Part shown: positions 61,939 to 64,000 of the stretch, one piece after another
How the letters are laid out: each line of letters opens with the position of its first letter
Numbering within the stretch: position 1 is the first letter of the stretch
Assembly: GCA_014860355.1 (NCBI GenBank)
Contig: JACZJV010000023.1
Span: forward strand, 1 to 64,000
Length of the DNA stretch: 64,000 bases
Direction: 5' to 3'
From: Burkholderiales bacterium
Lineage (GTDB): Bacteria; Pseudomonadota; Gammaproteobacteria; Burkholderiales; SG8-39
Made by a program: the position numbers and the translations under genes
The notes under the pieces: generated by a model
What the model was told of the DNA's origin: nothing
What the model saw: the letters and a program-made list of their open reading frames with translations, nothing else
Databases searched by the model: none

Positions 61939-63453
61939 ATGAGCGTGAACCTGGCCCAGCTTCTCGTACGCAGCGCGCACGCCTATCCGGCCCTGCCTGC
62001 GCTTGCGCGCGGCGCGCACCTTGGTTGCACTTACGCCGAGCTGGCCGCGCGTGTGGCGCGCCTCGCGGCCGGGCTCGCGGCGCACCTGCGCGCGAACGAC
62101 CGCGTCGCCCTGGTGATGCAGAACTGCCCGCAGTACGTCGAACTGCTGTTCGCCTGCTGGCACGCCGGCCTGTGCGCGGTGCCGGTCAACGCCAAGCTGC
62201 ATCCGCGCGAACTCGAATTCATCCTGCATAACAGCGGGGCGCGCCTGTGCTTCGCCAGTGCCGAGCTCTACGACTCGGTCGCGCCGCTGCAAGCCGGCGT
62301 CGCCTGCCTCGACGAAGTGATCGACGCCGACGGCCCGCTCTACGCCGCGCTCGCCGCGGGCGCGCCCCTGCCGATGGCGGCGCGGGAGTCCGGCGACCCC
62401 GCCTGGCTGTTCTACACCAGCGGCACCACCGGCCGGCCCAAGGGCGTGACGCTGACGCAGAAAAACATCATGGCCGCGATCCTCAACTACTTTTCCGACG
62501 TCGATACCATAGCGCCGGGCGACGCGATCATTCACGCCGCGCCCATGTCACATGGTTCGGGCTTTTACATGCTGCCCCATGTCGCGCACGCCGGTCTGAA
62601 CGTGATTCCGGAGTCGGGCGGCTTCGACGCGCCCGAAATCTACGCGCTCGTGCAGGCGCATCGCGGTGTCACCATGTTTGCCGCGCCCACCATGGTCAAA
62701 CGCCTGGTCGACCATCCCGGCGACAGCGACACCGCGAACCTCAAAACCATCGTCTACGGCGGCGGCCCGATGTATGTCGCCGATTGCAAGGCGGCGCAGG
62801 CGCGCTTCGGCTACAAGCTCGCGCAGATCTACGGCCAGGGCGAATCGCCCATGACCATCACCGCCATGGGTAAGGCCATCCATGCCGCCACCGACCATCC
62901 GCGCTACGAGCAGCGCCTGGCCTCGGTCGGCCAGGCATTCACCGGGGTGGAGGTCCTGGTTGCCGACGACCAAGACCGGCCGCTGCCACCGGGCGAACCC
63001 GGCGAAATCCTGGTGCGCGGTGAACCGGTCATGGCGGGCTACTGGAACAACCCGCAGGCCAGCGCCGAGACCTTGCGGGGCGGCTGGTTGCACACCGGCG
63101 ACATCGGTAGCCTGGACGAGGAAGGATTTCTCACACTGAAGGACCGCAGCAAGGACATGATTGTTTCGGGCGGCTCCAACATCTACCCGCGCGAAGTGGA
63201 GGAAGTGCTGTTGCGGCACCCCGGCGTGAGCGAAGTGTCGGTGGTCGGGCAGAAGGACCCGGAGTGGGGCGAAATCGTGGTCGCCTTCATCGTCGCCCGG
63301 GCCGCACCGCCGGTCCGGGCCGAACTGGATGCGCTGTGCCTGGACCACATCGCGCGCTTCAAGCGGCCCAAGGCCTACCATTTCGTCGAGGCCCTGCCCA
63401 AGAACAGCACCGGCAAGGTGCTCAAGACCGAGCTGCGCAAGCTCCTGACCTAG
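61939..63453 (+). CDS. Acyl-CoA synthetase / AMP-dependent ligase
   Basis: WLFYTSGTTGRPKGVTLTQKNI; GGWLHTGDIGSLDEEGFLTLKDRSKDMIVSGGSNIYPREVEEVLLRHPGVSEVSVVG; KNSTGKVLKTELR. Confidence 0.93.
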   Translation: MSVNLAQLLVRSAHAYPALPALARGAHLGCTYAELAARVARLAAGLAAHLRANDRVALVMQNCPQYVELLFACWHAGLCAVPVNAKLHPRELEFILHNSGARLCFASAELYDSVAPLQAGVACLDEVIDADGPLYAALAAGAPLPMAARESGDPAWLFYTSGTTGRPKGVTLTQKNIMAAILNYFSDVDTIAPGDAIIHAAPMSHGSGFYMLPHVAHAGLNVIPESGGFDAPEIYALVQAHRGVTMFAAPTMVKRLVDHPGDSDTANLKTIVYGGGPMYVADCKAAQARFGYKLAQIYGQGESPMTITAMGKAIHAATDHPRYEQRLASVGQAFTGVEVLVADDQDRPLPPGEPGEILVRGEPVMAGYWNNPQASAETLRGGWLHTGDIGSLDEEGFLTLKDRSKDMIVSGGSNIYPREVEEVLLRHPGVSEVSVVGQKDPEWGEIVVAFIVARAAPPVRAELDALCLDHIARFKRPKAYHFVEALPKNSTGKVLKTELRKLLT

Positions 63454-63668
63454 TCGCCGCCGCAACGCCAAGCCGCCCGCAAAATCCACTGCCGTCCATT
63501 CGGGGATTCCGAAAACTGTCCTCAGAACCCGAGACCGCTCTGATCCCCTCGCCCGCGCGGGTCAAAAAAACGATCCGCGCAAGATCGGGGTCTTTGGGAA
63601 AACCTGAAACCCCTATAGGTTGCGCCTGTTAAACTGCTGTTCGGATTCAAGTTCCAGTTCCAGCCAAG

Positions 63669-63697
63669 TTGACGTTAACGTAAACGTCACCTAAACT
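63669..63697 (+). promoter_or_regulatory. Putative promoter with embedded palindromic operator (LiuR-like) upstream of icmF-type gene
   Basis: TTGACG (63669-63674), 17-nt spacer, TAAACT (63692-63697); palindrome GACGTTAACGTAAACGTC (16/18 symmetric positions) at 63671-63688. Confidence 0.5.
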
Positions 63698-63731
63698 GGG
63701 TTTTTCCGGAATTCCCTCGAGCGGGGTTGCC

Positions 63732-64000
63732 ATGACCGACCTGTCCGTCAGTTCCAAGCTGACCATCTACAAGCCCAAGCACAAGGTGCGCTTCGTCACC
63801 GCGGCCTCGCTCTTCGACGGCCACGACGCCTCGATCAATATCATGCGCCGCATCCTGCAGGGCACGGGCTGCGAGGTGATCCACCTCGGCCACAACCGCT
63901 CGGTCGAAGAAGTGGTGAACGCGGCGCTGCAGGAGGACGTGCAGGGCATCGCCATCAGCTCCTACCAGGGCGGCCACGTCGAATACTTCAAGTACATGCT
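63732..64000 (+). CDS. icmF: IcmF-type methylmalonyl/isobutyryl-CoA mutase, N-terminal B12-binding domain (3' truncated by window edge)
   Basis: [72 protein letters not shown]12-binding DGHDxxxN-like motif. Confidence 0.8.
   Translation, partial: MTDLSVSSKLTIYKPKHKVRFVTAASLFDGHDASINIMRRILQGTGCEVIHLGHNRSVEEVVNAALQEDVQGIAISSYQGGHVEYFKYM

Overview
GC-rich chromosomal window that looks betaproteobacterial, judged from gene content and order (pilMNOPQ-aroK-aroB-gltBD; glmU-glmS; engB next to a cytochrome c4). Coding density is high. Most genes are housekeeping or conserved accessory functions: two complete branched-chain amino-acid-type ABC transporters, a 2Fe-2S ferredoxin reductase, an NAD-dependent epimerase, CutA, DsbD, a quinone oxidoreductase, an M20 amidohydrolase, a VOC protein, HemB, EngB, cytochrome c4, an ECF sigma/anti-sigma pair with a lipoprotein, an RND efflux pair, PBP1A, PilMNOPQ, AroK/AroB, GltB/GltD, an Ig-like-repeat lipoprotein, GlmU/GlmS, three DMT permeases, a MOSC protein, a PilZ protein, RecQ, an SHP (DUF1924)/diheme cytochrome c/cytochrome b561 cluster with a two-component system, a TPR + EF-hand HupE/UreJ-type cluster, a Lys-rich secreted small protein, an acyl-CoA ligase and the start of an IcmF-type B12-dependent mutase. 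I saw no CRISPR array, transposase, phage gene, rRNA or tRNA. The items most worth a second look are: (i) the TPR / EF-hand HupE-like / His-tailed DMT permease cluster (possible metal handling); (ii) the SHP-DHC-cyt b561 operon with an adjacent two-component system and a leader hairpin that sequesters the SD; (iii) a palindromic LiuR-like operator between -35 and -10 elements upstream of icmF; (iv) an LptM-like 41-aa lipoprotein ORF absent from the supplied ORF track; (v) a 38-bp intergenic repeat in two copies. All functional calls are from reading the sequence; no database search was run.
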